In this document: positions 45,929-54,898 of the stretch, piece by piece
How the letters are laid out: the number at the start of each line of letters is the position of its first letter
How positions within the stretch are numbered: the stretch's first letter is position 1
Assembly (NCBI GenBank): GCA_021769295.1
Contig: JAETTD010000008.1
Coordinates: 30,869 to 94,868, forward strand
Origin: Bacillota bacterium
GTDB lineage: Bacteria; Bacillota; Clostridia; Peptostreptococcales; Anaerovoracaceae
Direction of reading: 5' to 3'
DNA length: 64,000 nucleotides
Translations under genes and position numbers: made by a program
Notes under the pieces: generated by a model
The model's input: only the letters and a program-made list of their open reading frames with translations
What the model was told of the DNA's origin: nothing
The model's database searches: none

Positions 45929-47182
45929 ATGGAAAAAAATTCAATAATGAAAAATTATCGTTTTCTGGCTATTATGCTGGGCGCGATGATTGCCGGATGC
46001 ATAGTGGGCTGGGTAGCTCCTGAATTCGGTCCAAAGATTAAACCTCTCGGGACGGTATTTATCAACATGATGTTCTGTATAGTGGTTCCACTGGTATTTG
46101 CTTCCATTGCCGGTTCGGTAGCAAATATGCAGAGCCGCAAACGTGCCGGAAAGATAATGGGAACTACAGTAGCCACCTTTGTCATCACGGGAGCTATAGC
46201 GGCAGTTATAATGTTTGTACTTATGAAGCTGTTCCCGCCTGTCCTTGAAGCGTGGAACAATGTGCCTGCAGAAGAAATGGGAGAGCACGCCACCTTGGCA
46301 GATATGATAGTAAACTTCTTTACTGCGGAGGACTTCGTAGGTCTCCTCAGCCGCAGGGCCATGCTGCCTCTCATAGTTTTCTCAGTTCTGTTCGGTTTTG
46401 CGACCAACCTGGCAGGAGGTCCGGAAACACCTGTAGCCAAATTTTTATCAAGCCTGACAGATGTAATGATGAAGTTTGTAAAAATCATAACTTATTATGC
46501 TCCTATCGCATTCTTCGCAATATTTGCGGATTTGGTTGCAAACTACGGAAGCGCAATTACAGAGTCATACGGCAGAGCCATGCTGGTTTACTATCCGCTG
46601 TGCTTTATCTACATATTCACGGCCTTTCCTCTGTTTGCACGGTTTGGGGGCGGAAAACACGGAATCAGGACTATGTTCAGGCATGTTGCAAAGCCTGCCA
46701 TAGTTTCTCTGGGAACATGTTCCTCCGCAGCTACAATCCCTACAAACCTTGAAGCCGCAGAAGAAACAGGGCTTCCTAAGGATGTAAGCGAAATGGTGGT
46801 TCCTCTCGGAGCAACCATGCACATGGACGGCTCATGCTTTTCATGTGTACTTAAGATAGCCTTTGTACTTGGAGTATTCGGAACTCCGCTCGAATGGAGC
46901 CAGCTCCCTGTTATCGTGCTGGTAGCGGTTCTGTCATCTGTAGGTATGTCGGGAGTTCCGGGAGGCGGATATATAGGAGAATATATTATCTGCTCGATTT
47001 TCTTCCCTACTCAGATAGAATTGGCATTTCCGATTCTCGTAGCCATAGGGAACCTGGTTGACCCTCCGGCAACTATGATAAACGCAGCAGGAGACTACGT
47101 TGTTTCTTATATTGTAGCCCGCTTTACCAATGGAAGGGATTGGCTCGACAAGGCTTTGACCTTAAAAAAAGGGGCGGCATAA
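45929..47182 (+). CDS. Dicarboxylate/amino acid:cation symporter (DAACS/SDF family)
   Basis: 417 residues with about eight membrane segments and two re-entrant hairpins. This family moves glutamate, aspartate or C4-dicarboxylates with Na+ or H+. The serine-rich hairpin is LGTCSSAATIPTNLEAAE, the second hairpin GMSGVPGGGYIGEY, and the substrate-site block is GNLVDPPATMINAAGDYVVS with the key Asp and Asn. The ligand cannot be decided from sequence. It is flanked by terminators on both sides, so it is monocistronic. Confidence 0.9.
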   Translation: MEKNSIMKNYRFLAIMLGAMIAGCIVGWVAPEFGPKIKPLGTVFINMMFCIVVPLVFASIAGSVANMQSRKRAGKIMGTTVATFVITGAIAAVIMFVLMKLFPPVLEAWNNVPAEEMGEHATLADMIVNFFTAEDFVGLLSRRAMLPLIVFSVLFGFATNLAGGPETPVAKFLSSLTDVMMKFVKIITYYAPIAFFAIFADLVANYGSAITESYGRAMLVYYPLCFIYIFTAFPLFARFGGGKHGIRTMFRHVAKPAIVSLGTCSSAATIPTNLEAAEETGLPKDVSEMVVPLGATMHMDGSCFSCVLKIAFVLGVFGTPLEWSQLPVIVLVAVLSSVGMSGVPGGGYIGEYIICSIFFPTQIELAFPILVAIGNLVDPPATMINAAGDYVVSYIVARFTNGRDWLDKALTLKKGAA

Positions 47183-47224
47183 AGTTATCTGCAGTCTTAA
47201 CTAAGTGATATATTATTAAGATAA

Positions 47225-47257
47225 TAAAACCGGCGTACGGCCGGGGCGCCGGTTTTA
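47225..47257 (+). terminator. Symporter terminator
   Basis: TAAAACCGGCG (47225-47235) pairs with CGCCGGTTTTA (47247-47257), an 11-bp perfect stem with an 11-base GC-rich loop. Confidence 0.85.
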
Positions 47258-47333
47258 TATTAACAACTGTAGGGGCTTTTATAACGGAGATAAATATAAA
47301 TGTCAACTGAAGTCCGGATTTGAAAAAAAGTGC

Positions 47334-47362
47334 TTGAACAGTGCAATTCCTTGTGGTATAAT
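47334..47362 (+). promoter_or_regulatory. rpmB promoter
   Basis: TTGAAC (47334-47339), 17 bases, TATAAT (47357-47362). Overlapping and just beyond the -10, the minus strand reads GAAC-AAAC-GTTA (47373-47362), one base off the SOS box in front of the broken rhuM. Confidence 0.75.
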
Positions 47363-47452
47363 AACGTTTGTTCGAGTGCGGACAAATATAAAATATGAGA
47401 AGAATATGCAAAGATTAAAGCATGCTTAATATACTAAGAGGAGGTGCGGTAG

Positions 47453-47647
47453 ATGTCAAGAAAGTGCGAGATTTGTGGTAAGGGTCAGGTATCAGGAAAC
47501 GCTGTATCCCACTCCAACAGACACACAAGAAGAAAATGGAATGCTAATATCCAGACTGTAAGAATCGCTGAAGAAAATGGCACAGTAAGAAAAGCCAACG
47601 TGTGCACAAAATGCCTGAAATCAAATAAAGTGAACCGTGCTATCTAA
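47453..47647 (+). CDS. rpmB: 50S ribosomal protein L28
   Basis: 64 residues, normal. The N-terminus has CEICGKG and the C-terminus CTKCLKS, so this is the zinc-binding (four-cysteine) form. An AGAGGAGG site precedes the ATG. The gene is followed by its own terminator and lies near asp23 and recG, as in other Firmicutes. Confidence 0.97.
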   Translation: MSRKCEICGKGQVSGNAVSHSNRHTRRKWNANIQTVRIAEENGTVRKANVCTKCLKSNKVNRAI

Positions 47648-47663
47648 TTTTGTAATGAATATT

Positions 47664-47687
47664 AAAGAGACTGAAAAGTCTCTTTTT
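47664..47687 (+). terminator. rpmB terminator
   Basis: AAAGAGACT-GAAA-AGTCTCTTT plus a T run, a perfect 9-bp stem with a GNRA-like loop. Confidence 0.92.
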
Positions 47688-47723
47688 TATTGCCTTGAAC
47701 CTGAAGGGGTTTTTTATACATGT

Positions 47724-47906
47724 TTATTTGCCCAGCAGGGTGATTCCACAGATTATGAGTATAACCCCAAGCAGGATTATCCATGCTTTGGGAGGAAGAA
47801 AAAAGGCGCAAACCGTGACTACGCCGAAAACCAGCAGGACAAAACCTATATCTTTGGTTTCCCTATATATGTTAAGACATTTCTTTTTACGGCATTTATT
47901 ATTCAT
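47724..47906 (-). CDS. Small membrane protein
   Basis: 60 residues from the ATG at 47906, which follows AGGGAGGTC. It has a basic start (NNKCRKKKCLN) and two hydrophobic segments, FVLLVFGVVTVCAFF and WIILLGVILIICGITLL, joined by a LPPKA turn. It is divergent from asp23. Similar two-helix proteins of unknown role occur near asp23 in Clostridia. No function can be named. Confidence 0.6.
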   Translation of the reverse strand: MNNKCRKKKCLNIYRETKDIGFVLLVFGVVTVCAFFLPPKAWIILLGVILIICGITLLGK

Positions 47907-47998
47907 AAAAGACCTCCCTTGCATATATTATGAATTTTCATATGAATTTGTGAAAATATATGATAAAATGATAAAAAAGAAAAAGGAGGCAGATGAAA

Positions 47999-48406
47999 AT
48001 GGCACTCACCAGAGAAACAAACCTCGGAACCATAGCGATAAACGATAACGTAATCGCCAAAGCCATATTGAGATCTGCGGCGCCGGTCAGCAATAAACTG
48101 TTTTTGTCCACCGAAAAGGGCAAGATATTGGGCTCGCCTTCACGTATAAGCGCATCAGAACTTTCATCCAATGTGCTCATCTGCGAATCGGAGGGCAGGT
48201 GCGACGTTACTTTTTACGCAGTAACACGCTTTGGCGCCAGCATTAAAAATGTAACGGAAACCGTACTTGATATGTTGCAGAAAGAATTTCAGAATATGTT
48301 CCCGGCCCAGAGCGGCGTTTTGACCATAAAGATTGTAGGAGTAAAATCCAAAAATATTGCAGAGAGAAATATTGAGGTAAAAAGGGAGTATGAAGCTTCA
48401 AGATAA
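47999..48406 (+). CDS. Asp23/Gls24 (YloU) family envelope protein
   Basis: 135 residues. An ATG two codons upstream at 47993 is too close to the AGGAGG site at 47984. The Asp23/DUF322 domain covers nearly all (LGTIAINDNVIAKAILRSA at the start, AERNIEVKREYEAS at the end). Family members act in envelope stress or bind membranes; the exact task is unclear. Here it overlaps recG by 17 bases. In many Firmicutes a fakA/yloV gene stands between yloU and recG, and it is missing here. Confidence 0.88.
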   Translation: MALTRETNLGTIAINDNVIAKAILRSAAPVSNKLFLSTEKGKILGSPSRISASELSSNVLICESEGRCDVTFYAVTRFGASIKNVTETVLDMLQKEFQNMFPAQSGVLTIKIVGVKSKNIAERNIEVKREYEASR

Positions 48407-50435
48407 AGTATCTGAAATAAAAGGCGTCGGAGATAAAAAAAGCAAATTGCTTCATAACATGAAGATAGATACTGTCGATGATCTATTACACCTGCTGCCG
48501 AGAAAATATGAAGACAGAAGGCAGGTATCTTACATAATGGAGGCTCCTTTCAATAAAGATGTTCTCGTCAAAGGCAAGGTTCTGGCAAGGCAGATGAGGG
48601 GAAACCCTTATAACAGGCGGACGCCACTTAGAATTCTGGTGCAAGACAATTCGGCTGACCTTGAGATACTGTTTTTTAACGGCAGATATTTGGCAAACTA
48701 TTTTAATATAGGAGCAGAGTACACCTTTTACGGCAAGATAACTTTAAATAACGGACGCAGACAGATGGCTCACCCCGAATTTCACAAGCTGGGAGATAAA
48801 GACGATGTGAGAGGAATCTTTCCCGTTTATCCGCTGACCGAAGGGTTTACTCAAGCCAACATGAGAAAACTGCAAAAGGATGCCTTGCAGGCGGCTAAAG
48901 ATGCAGAAGAATGGCTTTCGCCGGATATAGTGAAGGAGTACAATCTGTGCGGCCCGGAGTATGCGCTGGAAAAAATCCACTTCCCGGAAGATGAACGGGA
49001 AATAAGAGAAGCCCGATATAGAATGGTCTTTGAGGAGCTTTTGATATTGCAAACCGGATTGTTTTATATAAAACACGGGTGCCGGGCTGCGGGCGACGGT
49101 ATAGTTATCGGAGCGGATGTGTCCGTAAAAGAGTTTGAGGAAAGGCTTTCCTTTAAGCTGACCGAAGGACAAGAGCGGGTCTGGAAAGAAATTCAGGAGG
49201 ACATGGCCGGAAATCGTGCCATGAACAGGCTGGTACAAGGTGATGTGGGCTCGGGAAAGACCATTGTAGCGGAACTGGCCATGTACAAGACAGTAAAAAG
49301 CGGATTTCAGGCCGTCATGATGGCTCCGACAGAGCTATTGGCAAAACAGCATTTTTCCTCCTTAAAACGTGATTTTGAGCCTTTGGGAGTGACTGTGGAT
49401 TTACTGTGCAGCAGTTTGAAAAGCAGAGAAAAACAAGAGGTGTTGGAGCGACTGAAAACAGGAGAGACCAATATATTGATCGGAACTCACGCAATAATTC
49501 AGCCTAATGTGGAATTTAAGTCTCTGGGGCTTGTGATTACAGATGAGCAGCACAGGTTCGGAGTAAATCAGAGAACCCTTCTTGCAGAAAAAGGCACCAA
49601 TCCAAACGTGCTGGTAATGACTGCGACCCCTATACCGCGAACTCTGGCGGTTATTCTTTACGGAGATTTGGATATTTCCATAATAGATACGATGCCGCCG
49701 GGAAGAAAGCCCATAAGGACTTTTTTAAGAGGCGAGGATTCGAGACATGATATATATGAATTCGTGAGAACAAAAGTAAAAGAGGGGCGGCAGGCTTATG
49801 TGGTAGCGCCTCTCATAGAAGAATCGGAAAGCATAGAATGCCACTCTGCCGAAGAACTTTATGAAGAACTTTCCTCGGAATACAGGGATTTGAGAGTTGG
49901 GTTGGTTCACGGCGCCATGAGACAGGAGGAAAAAGACTCGGTAATGGAAGCTTTTGCATCGGGCCGAATCGACGTATTGGTTTCTACGGTGGTTATAGAA
50001 GTGGGTATCGACGTAAGCAATGCCACCGTTATGGTCATAGAAAACTGCGAACGCTTTGGGCTTGCTCAGCTTCACCAGCTTAGGGGCAGAGTGGGAAGAG
50101 GAGAACATCAGTCATACTGCATTCTCATTTGCGGTCACGAAAGCGCTGTTGCAAACAAGAGAAACGAAATAATGTGCAAGAGCGAAGACGGCTTTGCAAT
50201 CGCCGAAGAAGACCTGAAACTGAGAGGACCGGGGGAGATTTTCGGAACACGGCAACACGGACTTCCCGAACTTAATATAAGCGACTTGGTAAAGCATGTC
50301 GATATACTTGAAGATGTAAAAAAAGTGGCTCTGGATATAATTGAAAAGGATCCTGAATTGACCCGGGAAGAAAACCGCCCATTACGTCAAAAAGTCAAGA
50401 AGATGTTCGGAGAAAACATACAGCTTAATCTATAG
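48390..50435 (+). CDS. recG: ATP-dependent DNA helicase RecG
   Basis: 681 residues, the usual size. RecG regresses stalled replication forks and migrates Holliday junctions. Domains in order: N-terminal helical and OB-fold wedge (about 1-235), then two helicase domains. Motifs are GDVGSGKT (Walker A), VITDEQHRFG (DEQH), TATPIPRTLA, and the TRG region with RGRVGRGEHQ. It starts inside the asp23 end, so translation is coupled. Confidence 0.97.
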   Translation: MKLQDKVSEIKGVGDKKSKLLHNMKIDTVDDLLHLLPRKYEDRRQVSYIMEAPFNKDVLVKGKVLARQMRGNPYNRRTPLRILVQDNSADLEILFFNGRYLANYFNIGAEYTFYGKITLNNGRRQMAHPEFHKLGDKDDVRGIFPVYPLTEGFTQANMRKLQKDALQAAKDAEEWLSPDIVKEYNLCGPEYALEKIHFPEDEREIREARYRMVFEELLILQTGLFYIKHGCRAAGDGIVIGADVSVKEFEERLSFKLTEGQERVWKEIQEDMAGNRAMNRLVQGDVGSGKTIVAELAMYKTVKSGFQAVMMAPTELLAKQHFSSLKRDFEPLGVTVDLLCSSLKSREKQEVLERLKTGETNILIGTHAIIQPNVEFKSLGLVITDEQHRFGVNQRTLLAEKGTNPNVLVMTATPIPRTLAVILYGDLDISIIDTMPPGRKPIRTFLRGEDSRHDIYEFVRTKVKEGRQAYVVAPLIEESESIECHSAEELYEELSSEYRDLRVGLVHGAMRQEEKDSVMEAFASGRIDVLVSTVVIEVGIDVSNATVMVIENCERFGLAQLHQLRGRVGRGEHQSYCILICGHESAVANKRNEIMCKSEDGFAIAEEDLKLRGPGEIFGTRQHGLPELNISDLVKHVDILEDVKKVALDIIEKDPELTREENRPLRQKVKKMFGENIQLNL

Positions 50436-50490
50436 TGACTGCAAAGGGTAAAGAAGCATATTATGAACTAACCGCATTGGGAGGGATGAT

Positions 50491-50880
50491 ATGCCGGAGA
50501 TTATTCTTTGTAATTTGGTGCATATAGGATATGCAAGCATATTGCTTGCCATAGTATGGCTTGCCAATTTTTTACTGAGCCTTTACTACAATGTTGCCAT
50601 AGTACATCATTGCAGCAATTGCAAAAAATGTTTAAATGACGTTATCAGATTCATGTCGGTATGCGCAGGAGTAGTCCTGTTGACTGTTGCAATAAGCGCA
50701 TTCCCGAGGTTTATATCTATGGTGGGGCTTTCGGTGCCCGACGAATATGTGGAAGTGATGTCTGTACTCGCTATCATAACCATTTTTGCCAAAGGCATTT
50801 ATGAGTATACCGCAAGAGCCATGAAAAAACTGGACAGCATACTTAAAAGCGAACTTGAAGAAGATGATGATATAAGCTGA
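50491..50880 (+). CDS. Small membrane protein, holin-like pattern
   Basis: 129 residues with three hydrophobic segments (about 10-33, 50-70, 82-103) and an acidic tail. The pattern of NFLLSLYYNVAIVHHCSNCK and PDEYVEVMSVLAIITI resembles small proteins near phage lysis genes, but there is no phage gene here. It may be a domesticated or unrelated membrane protein. GGGAGGG precedes the ATG. Function unknown. Confidence 0.5.
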   Translation: MPEIILCNLVHIGYASILLAIVWLANFLLSLYYNVAIVHHCSNCKKCLNDVIRFMSVCAGVVLLTVAISAFPRFISMVGLSVPDEYVEVMSVLAIITIFAKGIYEYTARAMKKLDSILKSELEEDDDIS

Positions 50881-50882
50881 AA

Positions 50883-50911
50883 ATACCCGGTGCATTCGCT
50901 GCACCGGGTAT
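50883..50911. terminator. Terminator between the membrane protein and spore protein genes
   Basis: ATACCCGGTGCA-TTCGC-TGCACCGGGTAT, a perfect 12-bp stem. It lies between convergent genes and may serve both. Confidence 0.8.
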
Positions 50912-50960
50912 CTTCGATTTGTTAATGAATATAACGATAAATTTTCATTTTGCCGAAAAG

Positions 50961-51161
50961 TTATTTTCCAGCTAACTGTCTTTCAGCCATTTCGACTAAC
51001 TTCTTAGTCATATAGCCGCCAACGTAACCGTTCTGTCTTGCAGTAAGGTTACCCTTGTCAGTCTGATCATAGTTAGAAAGGCCAAGCTCGTTAGCAACCT
51101 CTGTCTTCAGACTCTTTAATGCAGGTTTTGCATTAACGTTCATCTTATCCTGTAATGACAT
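50961..51161 (-). CDS. Alpha/beta-type small acid-soluble spore protein
   Basis: 66 residues from ATG 51161. A GTG nine bases upstream lies in the AGGAGGTG site and is unlikely. The family signature is present: TEVANELGL, the germination protease site, then GYVGGYMTKKLVEMAE. These proteins coat spore DNA and protect it. A minus-strand element CATAACATAATA about 55 bases upstream could be a sporulation (sigma-G type) -10. The gene suggests that the host forms, or recently formed, spores. Confidence 0.93.
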   Translation of the reverse strand: MSLQDKMNVNAKPALKSLKTEVANELGLSNYDQTDKGNLTARQNGYVGGYMTKKLVEMAERQLAGK

Positions 51162-51332
51162 GTTGTTCACCTCCTATTACACTTATAGTTTTACACGGAG
51201 ACAAATTATTATGTTATGTAATAAATGGATTTAATGGCCTTCAATGGAAATTTAAATATTTGATTTTAAAGGACATATAGGTTAATATATTTATTATAAT
51301 GTAGAAAGAAAAAATCATTCAAGGGAGTTCAA

Positions 51333-51872
51333 ATGAGAATTATAGCAGGAGATTTTAAAGGAAGAAGGCTGAAAACGCCTGAAAATTACGATATAAGGCC
51401 GACGACGGATAAGGTAAAAGAAGCCATGTTCAGCATCATTGCCCCAAATTTGGCAGATAGTGTATGCGTGGATTTGTTTTCAGGCACAGGAAATCTCGGC
51501 CTTGAAGCAATATCCAGAGGCGCATCCAAATGTTATTTTTGCGATAATTCGAGGACAAGCTTGGATATAATAAAGAGCAATATTAAGTATTGTAAAGCGG
51601 AAGAATATTCAAAGGTTTGCGCCGGAGATTTCAGAAATTCTCTGAACAAAATAAGAGAAAAAATAGATGTGTTCTTTATTGACCCGCCGTATGAGGCCGA
51701 CTTATATGTTCCGGCCTTTGAAAAGATAAAAGAGCTTGATTTGCTAAGCGAAGGCGGCATCATAATGGCAGAGCACCGTATAAACGTTGACCTCGATGAT
51801 GAGATAGCCGGATTTAAAAAAACGAAAGAAAGAAAATACGGGCATATAGTTTTAAGCATTTACAACGCATAA
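51333..51872 (+). CDS. rsmD: 16S rRNA (guanine(966)-N2)-methyltransferase RsmD
   Basis: 179 residues. It methylates G966 in the 30S subunit. It shows RPTTDKVKEAMFSI, the SAM site DLFSGTGNLGLEA, and the catalytic block FFIDPPYEA. It leads the conserved order rsmD-coaD. A TATAAT stands at 51295-51300 with no good -35. The ATG follows an AAGGGAG site. Confidence 0.95.
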   Translation: MRIIAGDFKGRRLKTPENYDIRPTTDKVKEAMFSIIAPNLADSVCVDLFSGTGNLGLEAISRGASKCYFCDNSRTSLDIIKSNIKYCKAEEYSKVCAGDFRNSLNKIREKIDVFFIDPPYEADLYVPAFEKIKELDLLSEGGIIMAEHRINVDLDDEIAGFKKTKERKYGHIVLSIYNA

Positions 51873-51933
51873 AAGGTTGCCTACGACATTTTAATGTGTT
51901 AAAATATAACGTAAAGAATTCGGAGGCACATTT

Positions 51934-52419
51934 ATGAAGACAAAGGCATTGTATGCCGGATCCTTTGATCCGTTAACTTTGGGGCATCTTAATATCATAG
52001 AAAGAGCTTCAAAGATTTTTGATGAGGTAGTTATCGGAGTTGTGGTAAATCTTCAGAAGAAGACCATGTTTTCCTTTGAAGAACGCATGGATATGATAAC
52101 TGAATCCGTAAGGCATCTCGATAATGTAAAAGTGGACATGTGTGACGGACTTCTGGCCGATTTTGTAAACAAAAACGAGTTTAACGTAGTTGTCAGAGGG
52201 CTTCGTGGAATGGGCGATTTTGACCTTGAACAGCAAATGGCTCAGCTTCACCAGTACCTTTATAATGATAAAACGGAAACGGTATTTTTAATAGCCGATG
52301 CCAAGTATGCATTTATAAGTTCAACAATGGCAAAGCAGGTTATTTCTTTGGGCGGCCCGGGAGAAAACCTTGTACCGCCTTGCGTATTAGAAAAAATGAA
52401 AGGGAGATTGAACAAGTAA
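51934..52419 (+). CDS. coaD: Phosphopantetheine adenylyltransferase CoaD
   Basis: 161 residues. CoaD makes dephospho-CoA from 4'-phosphopantetheine and ATP. The TxGH motif is TLGHLNII in AGSFDPLTLGHLNII, and the C-terminal block ISSTMAKQVISLGG closes the nucleotide site. Its last base is the first of the next start codon (TAATG). Confidence 0.97.
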   Translation: MKTKALYAGSFDPLTLGHLNIIERASKIFDEVVIGVVVNLQKKTMFSFEERMDMITESVRHLDNVKVDMCDGLLADFVNKNEFNVVVRGLRGMGDFDLEQQMAQLHQYLYNDKTETVFLIADAKYAFISSTMAKQVISLGGPGENLVPPCVLEKMKGRLNK

Positions 52420-52985
52420 TGGAAGATACGATGAGAGTTTTAAAATTGCTGGAAGAATTGGAAGACATAGTTGACGAAGCAACCGGACTTCCTCTGTCAA
52501 ACAAGATTATGCTTGATGCCGAAGAAATTTTTCAGATAGTGAGAGAAATAAGACTGGCTCTGCCTGACGATGTTCAACAGGCAAAATGGATAAGAGACGA
52601 AAGAGACAGAATCCTGGAAGAAGCCAAATCCGAATATGAGAGAATTATAAGAGAAGCAAAAAAACAGGCGGATTATCTGGTTGAAACCGACGATATTACG
52701 CTGAGAGCAACAAAACTTGCCGCTGAAATCAAACAGGACGCCGAAACTCACGCTCGTGTTATGAGGATGAGAACCTATGATTATGTGGACAAGATGCTAT
52801 ATGATATGCAAGGCAAGATGGACGAACTTAATATGAAATATTTTGGAGAAATGTATACCAGCTTAGAAAATACTTTTACTTCAATCAACGAAATTCTTGC
52901 GGCTAACAGAGAAGAGATGAAAAATCTGGCATATAAAACTCAAAACGAAGTAGAGACAGGAACTTTTGCTCCGAGTGAAGAATAG
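52419..52985 (+). CDS. Coiled-coil protein, ATPase subunit H/DivIVA-like
   Basis: 188 residues from ATG 52419, overlapping the coaD stop by one base. An ATG 13 codons earlier lies inside coaD and has no ribosome site. The sequence is almost all helical with heptads (about 65-160, RDERDRILEEAKSEYERII). It resembles V-type ATPase subunit H or DivIVA-type coils without being either. It is often found next to coaD in Clostridia. It could be a scaffold in the cytoplasm; function unknown. Confidence 0.65.
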   Translation: MEDTMRVLKLLEELEDIVDEATGLPLSNKIMLDAEEIFQIVREIRLALPDDVQQAKWIRDERDRILEEAKSEYERIIREAKKQADYLVETDDITLRATKLAAEIKQDAETHARVMRMRTYDYVDKMLYDMQGKMDELNMKYFGEMYTSLENTFTSINEILAANREEMKNLAYKTQNEVETGTFAPSEE

Positions 52986-52995
52986 AAAACAGAAG

Positions 52996-53022
52996 AGTGC
53001 GGCCGATGAGCCGCACTTTTTT
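52996..53022 (+). terminator. Terminator after the coiled-coil gene
   Basis: AGTGCGGC-CGATGA-GCCGCACT followed by TTTTT, a perfect 8-bp stem. Confidence 0.9.
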
Positions 53023-53048
53023 AACGATGATAAAGAGGATAAATTAGA

Positions 53049-53885
53049 ATGATTTATTTGTGTCTTACTATATTGGCAAATACCGGAATAGCTTTCGGAA
53101 TGCGATATACGGAAAGTCATCAAGGCAATCGTTATGCAGCGACGGTATTTACATATATAGTTTGTGCAATTCTGTCCTTTATGCTAATGGAGGATAAAAG
53201 ACTGTTCTTTGATAACGATGCAGGCTGGTTTACCCTTGGATTTGCCTGTTTTAACGGCTTTTGCATGACAGCCGGCATGATACTTATAAGAATGGGGATA
53301 GGAGTAAACGGCACCCCAATAACTACGACTTTTAACAAGCTTGGCATATTGATTCCAACCGTATTTTCGATTGCGCTGTTCAACGAATTGCCAAAGGCGG
53401 TTCAGGTGATAGGAATTGCTCTTGCTGTTTTTTCAATAATATATATAAACGGTGGCAGTGACAATAACATCAAATCAAAGAAACTTCTCATAGGAATTTT
53501 TCTGATAGGGGGAGTGGTTGACTTAAACACCAAGATATATCAGTTTTACGGTTCTGCCCACATGCAGGCTCACTATATGTTTTACACTTTTGTGTTCTGC
53601 ATTTTCATAAGTCTCGGCATCATGTTCATAAAGGACAGGCATTTTACAAAGCAGGATATTATAGCGGGAGCCGTTACGGGAATTCCCAATCAGCTAAATC
53701 TTTTTTTCAACTTAAAGGCTGTGAGCATTCTGCCTGCGTATCTGGTGTTCCCGGCAGCAAGTGCAGGGACTATTTTCCTCGTAAATGTAATAAATTTTGC
53801 AGTTTTTAGGGAGAAACTGTCAAAAAGAGAAAAGATTGCTACGGTAATAATAGCCGCCGCATTGATTTTAATAAATATAAGATAA
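53049..53885 (+). CDS. EamA/DMT-type transporter
   Basis: 278 residues with nine or ten membrane segments in two similar halves, as in drug/metabolite transporters of the EamA type. Representative segments are FACFNGFCMTAGMILIRMGI and VIGIALAVFSIIYING. A GAGGA site precedes the ATG. Its substrate is unknown. It separates the coaD group from ylbJ and is not part of the usual order, so it may be an insertion into this neighbourhood. Confidence 0.8.
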   Translation: MIYLCLTILANTGIAFGMRYTESHQGNRYAATVFTYIVCAILSFMLMEDKRLFFDNDAGWFTLGFACFNGFCMTAGMILIRMGIGVNGTPITTTFNKLGILIPTVFSIALFNELPKAVQVIGIALAVFSIIYINGGSDNNIKSKKLLIGIFLIGGVVDLNTKIYQFYGSAHMQAHYMFYTFVFCIFISLGIMFIKDRHFTKQDIIAGAVTGIPNQLNLFFNLKAVSILPAYLVFPAASAGTIFLVNVINFAVFREKLSKREKIATVIIAAALILINIR

Positions 53886-53951
53886 CATTTTCATTTTGTT
53901 TTACGATGCAATTTTATCATTAAAACAATCATGTAAGAATACACTTTATAC

Positions 53952-54857
53952 ATGAAAGACAATCAGGCGTTAAAAAACAAGATAGTGGTGGCTGCGGCAT
54001 CATTGTTTGCCTTTGCCATGGTAATGTTTCCTGCCGTTACGGAGACCGGTTCAAAAACCGCGATTATTATTTGGGCAAACTCCATCGTTCCCGTGTTGCT
54101 GCCGTTTTTTATCTTTTCCGAATTTATAAAACGCACAGGCAATCTGCAGAGCTTGCCGCCGAGGATATATCCATTTGTAATAGCATTTTTGTCAGGATAC
54201 CCTATGGGAGCAAAAGTGGTGGGCGATTTTGTCAAAGACGGCAAACTCAGCATAAGAGAGGGAAAGTGGGTGCTCAGCTATTCCTTGGTTACGGGTCCTG
54301 CCTTTATAATTTTTACCATAGGGACGTTCATAGGAAGCACAAAAGCTGCCGTTGTGGTGGCTGTAGCCCATTATCTGGGAGGATTTTTTAACGGATTTCT
54401 GCATTACTGGAGAGAACCCGGAGGAAAGGCCGTATCGGTGCAGCAACCTGTAAAAAGCGATTACATGGAAAATTTTACATACGCAATAGGGGCAGGCTTC
54501 AAAGGTATGGCAATGATATTGGCCTATCTGATGTTTTTTACCATAGGAATAAATCTTTTGGAAAGCATGGGCGTGTTTGAAGCGATAAACAATGAAGCTA
54601 TTGCATCGGGCATAAAAGGCATGTTTGAAATGACCATAGGAATAAATCTTGTCGGCATGTGCAATATAGGCATAAAGTTAAAGACGATTTTGGCATCCGC
54701 GCTGGTGTCTTTCGGAGGACTTTCCGTAGTGGGGCAGTCAATGTCAATGGCAAGAGGCTCGGGGATAGGACTTAAAGAAATTCTTGAAATAAAGCTGACT
54801 CACGGAATGTTTGCAGCGATTATCGCCACACTTATTGCTCAAATTTATCTTATATAG
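53952..54857 (+). CDS. ylbJ: YlbJ-like sporulation integral membrane protein
   Basis: 301 residues, shorter than B. subtilis YlbJ (about 400). It has about eight membrane segments in the nucleoside-recognition (Gate) pattern. IVPVLLPFFIFSEFI and FLSGYPMGAKVVGDFVKDG are typical YlbJ blocks. YlbJ is needed for spore cortex formation in B. subtilis. The position after coaD and before tmcAL matches that organism. The start at 53952 has no strong Shine-Dalgarno. Confidence 0.75.
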   Translation: MKDNQALKNKIVVAAASLFAFAMVMFPAVTETGSKTAIIIWANSIVPVLLPFFIFSEFIKRTGNLQSLPPRIYPFVIAFLSGYPMGAKVVGDFVKDGKLSIREGKWVLSYSLVTGPAFIIFTIGTFIGSTKAAVVVAVAHYLGGFFNGFLHYWREPGGKAVSVQQPVKSDYMENFTYAIGAGFKGMAMILAYLMFFTIGINLLESMGVFEAINNEAIASGIKGMFEMTIGINLVGMCNIGIKLKTILASALVSFGGLSVVGQSMSMARGSGIGLKEILEIKLTHGMFAAIIATLIAQIYLI

Positions 54858-54898
54858 CAGAGGGGCGACCCGACAATCATACATTAAGGAAAAGAAAA

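Noticed and set aside
50491..50880. Prophage remnant (holin)
   Set aside because: The pattern is holin-like but no other phage gene lies near, so only a membrane protein is called.
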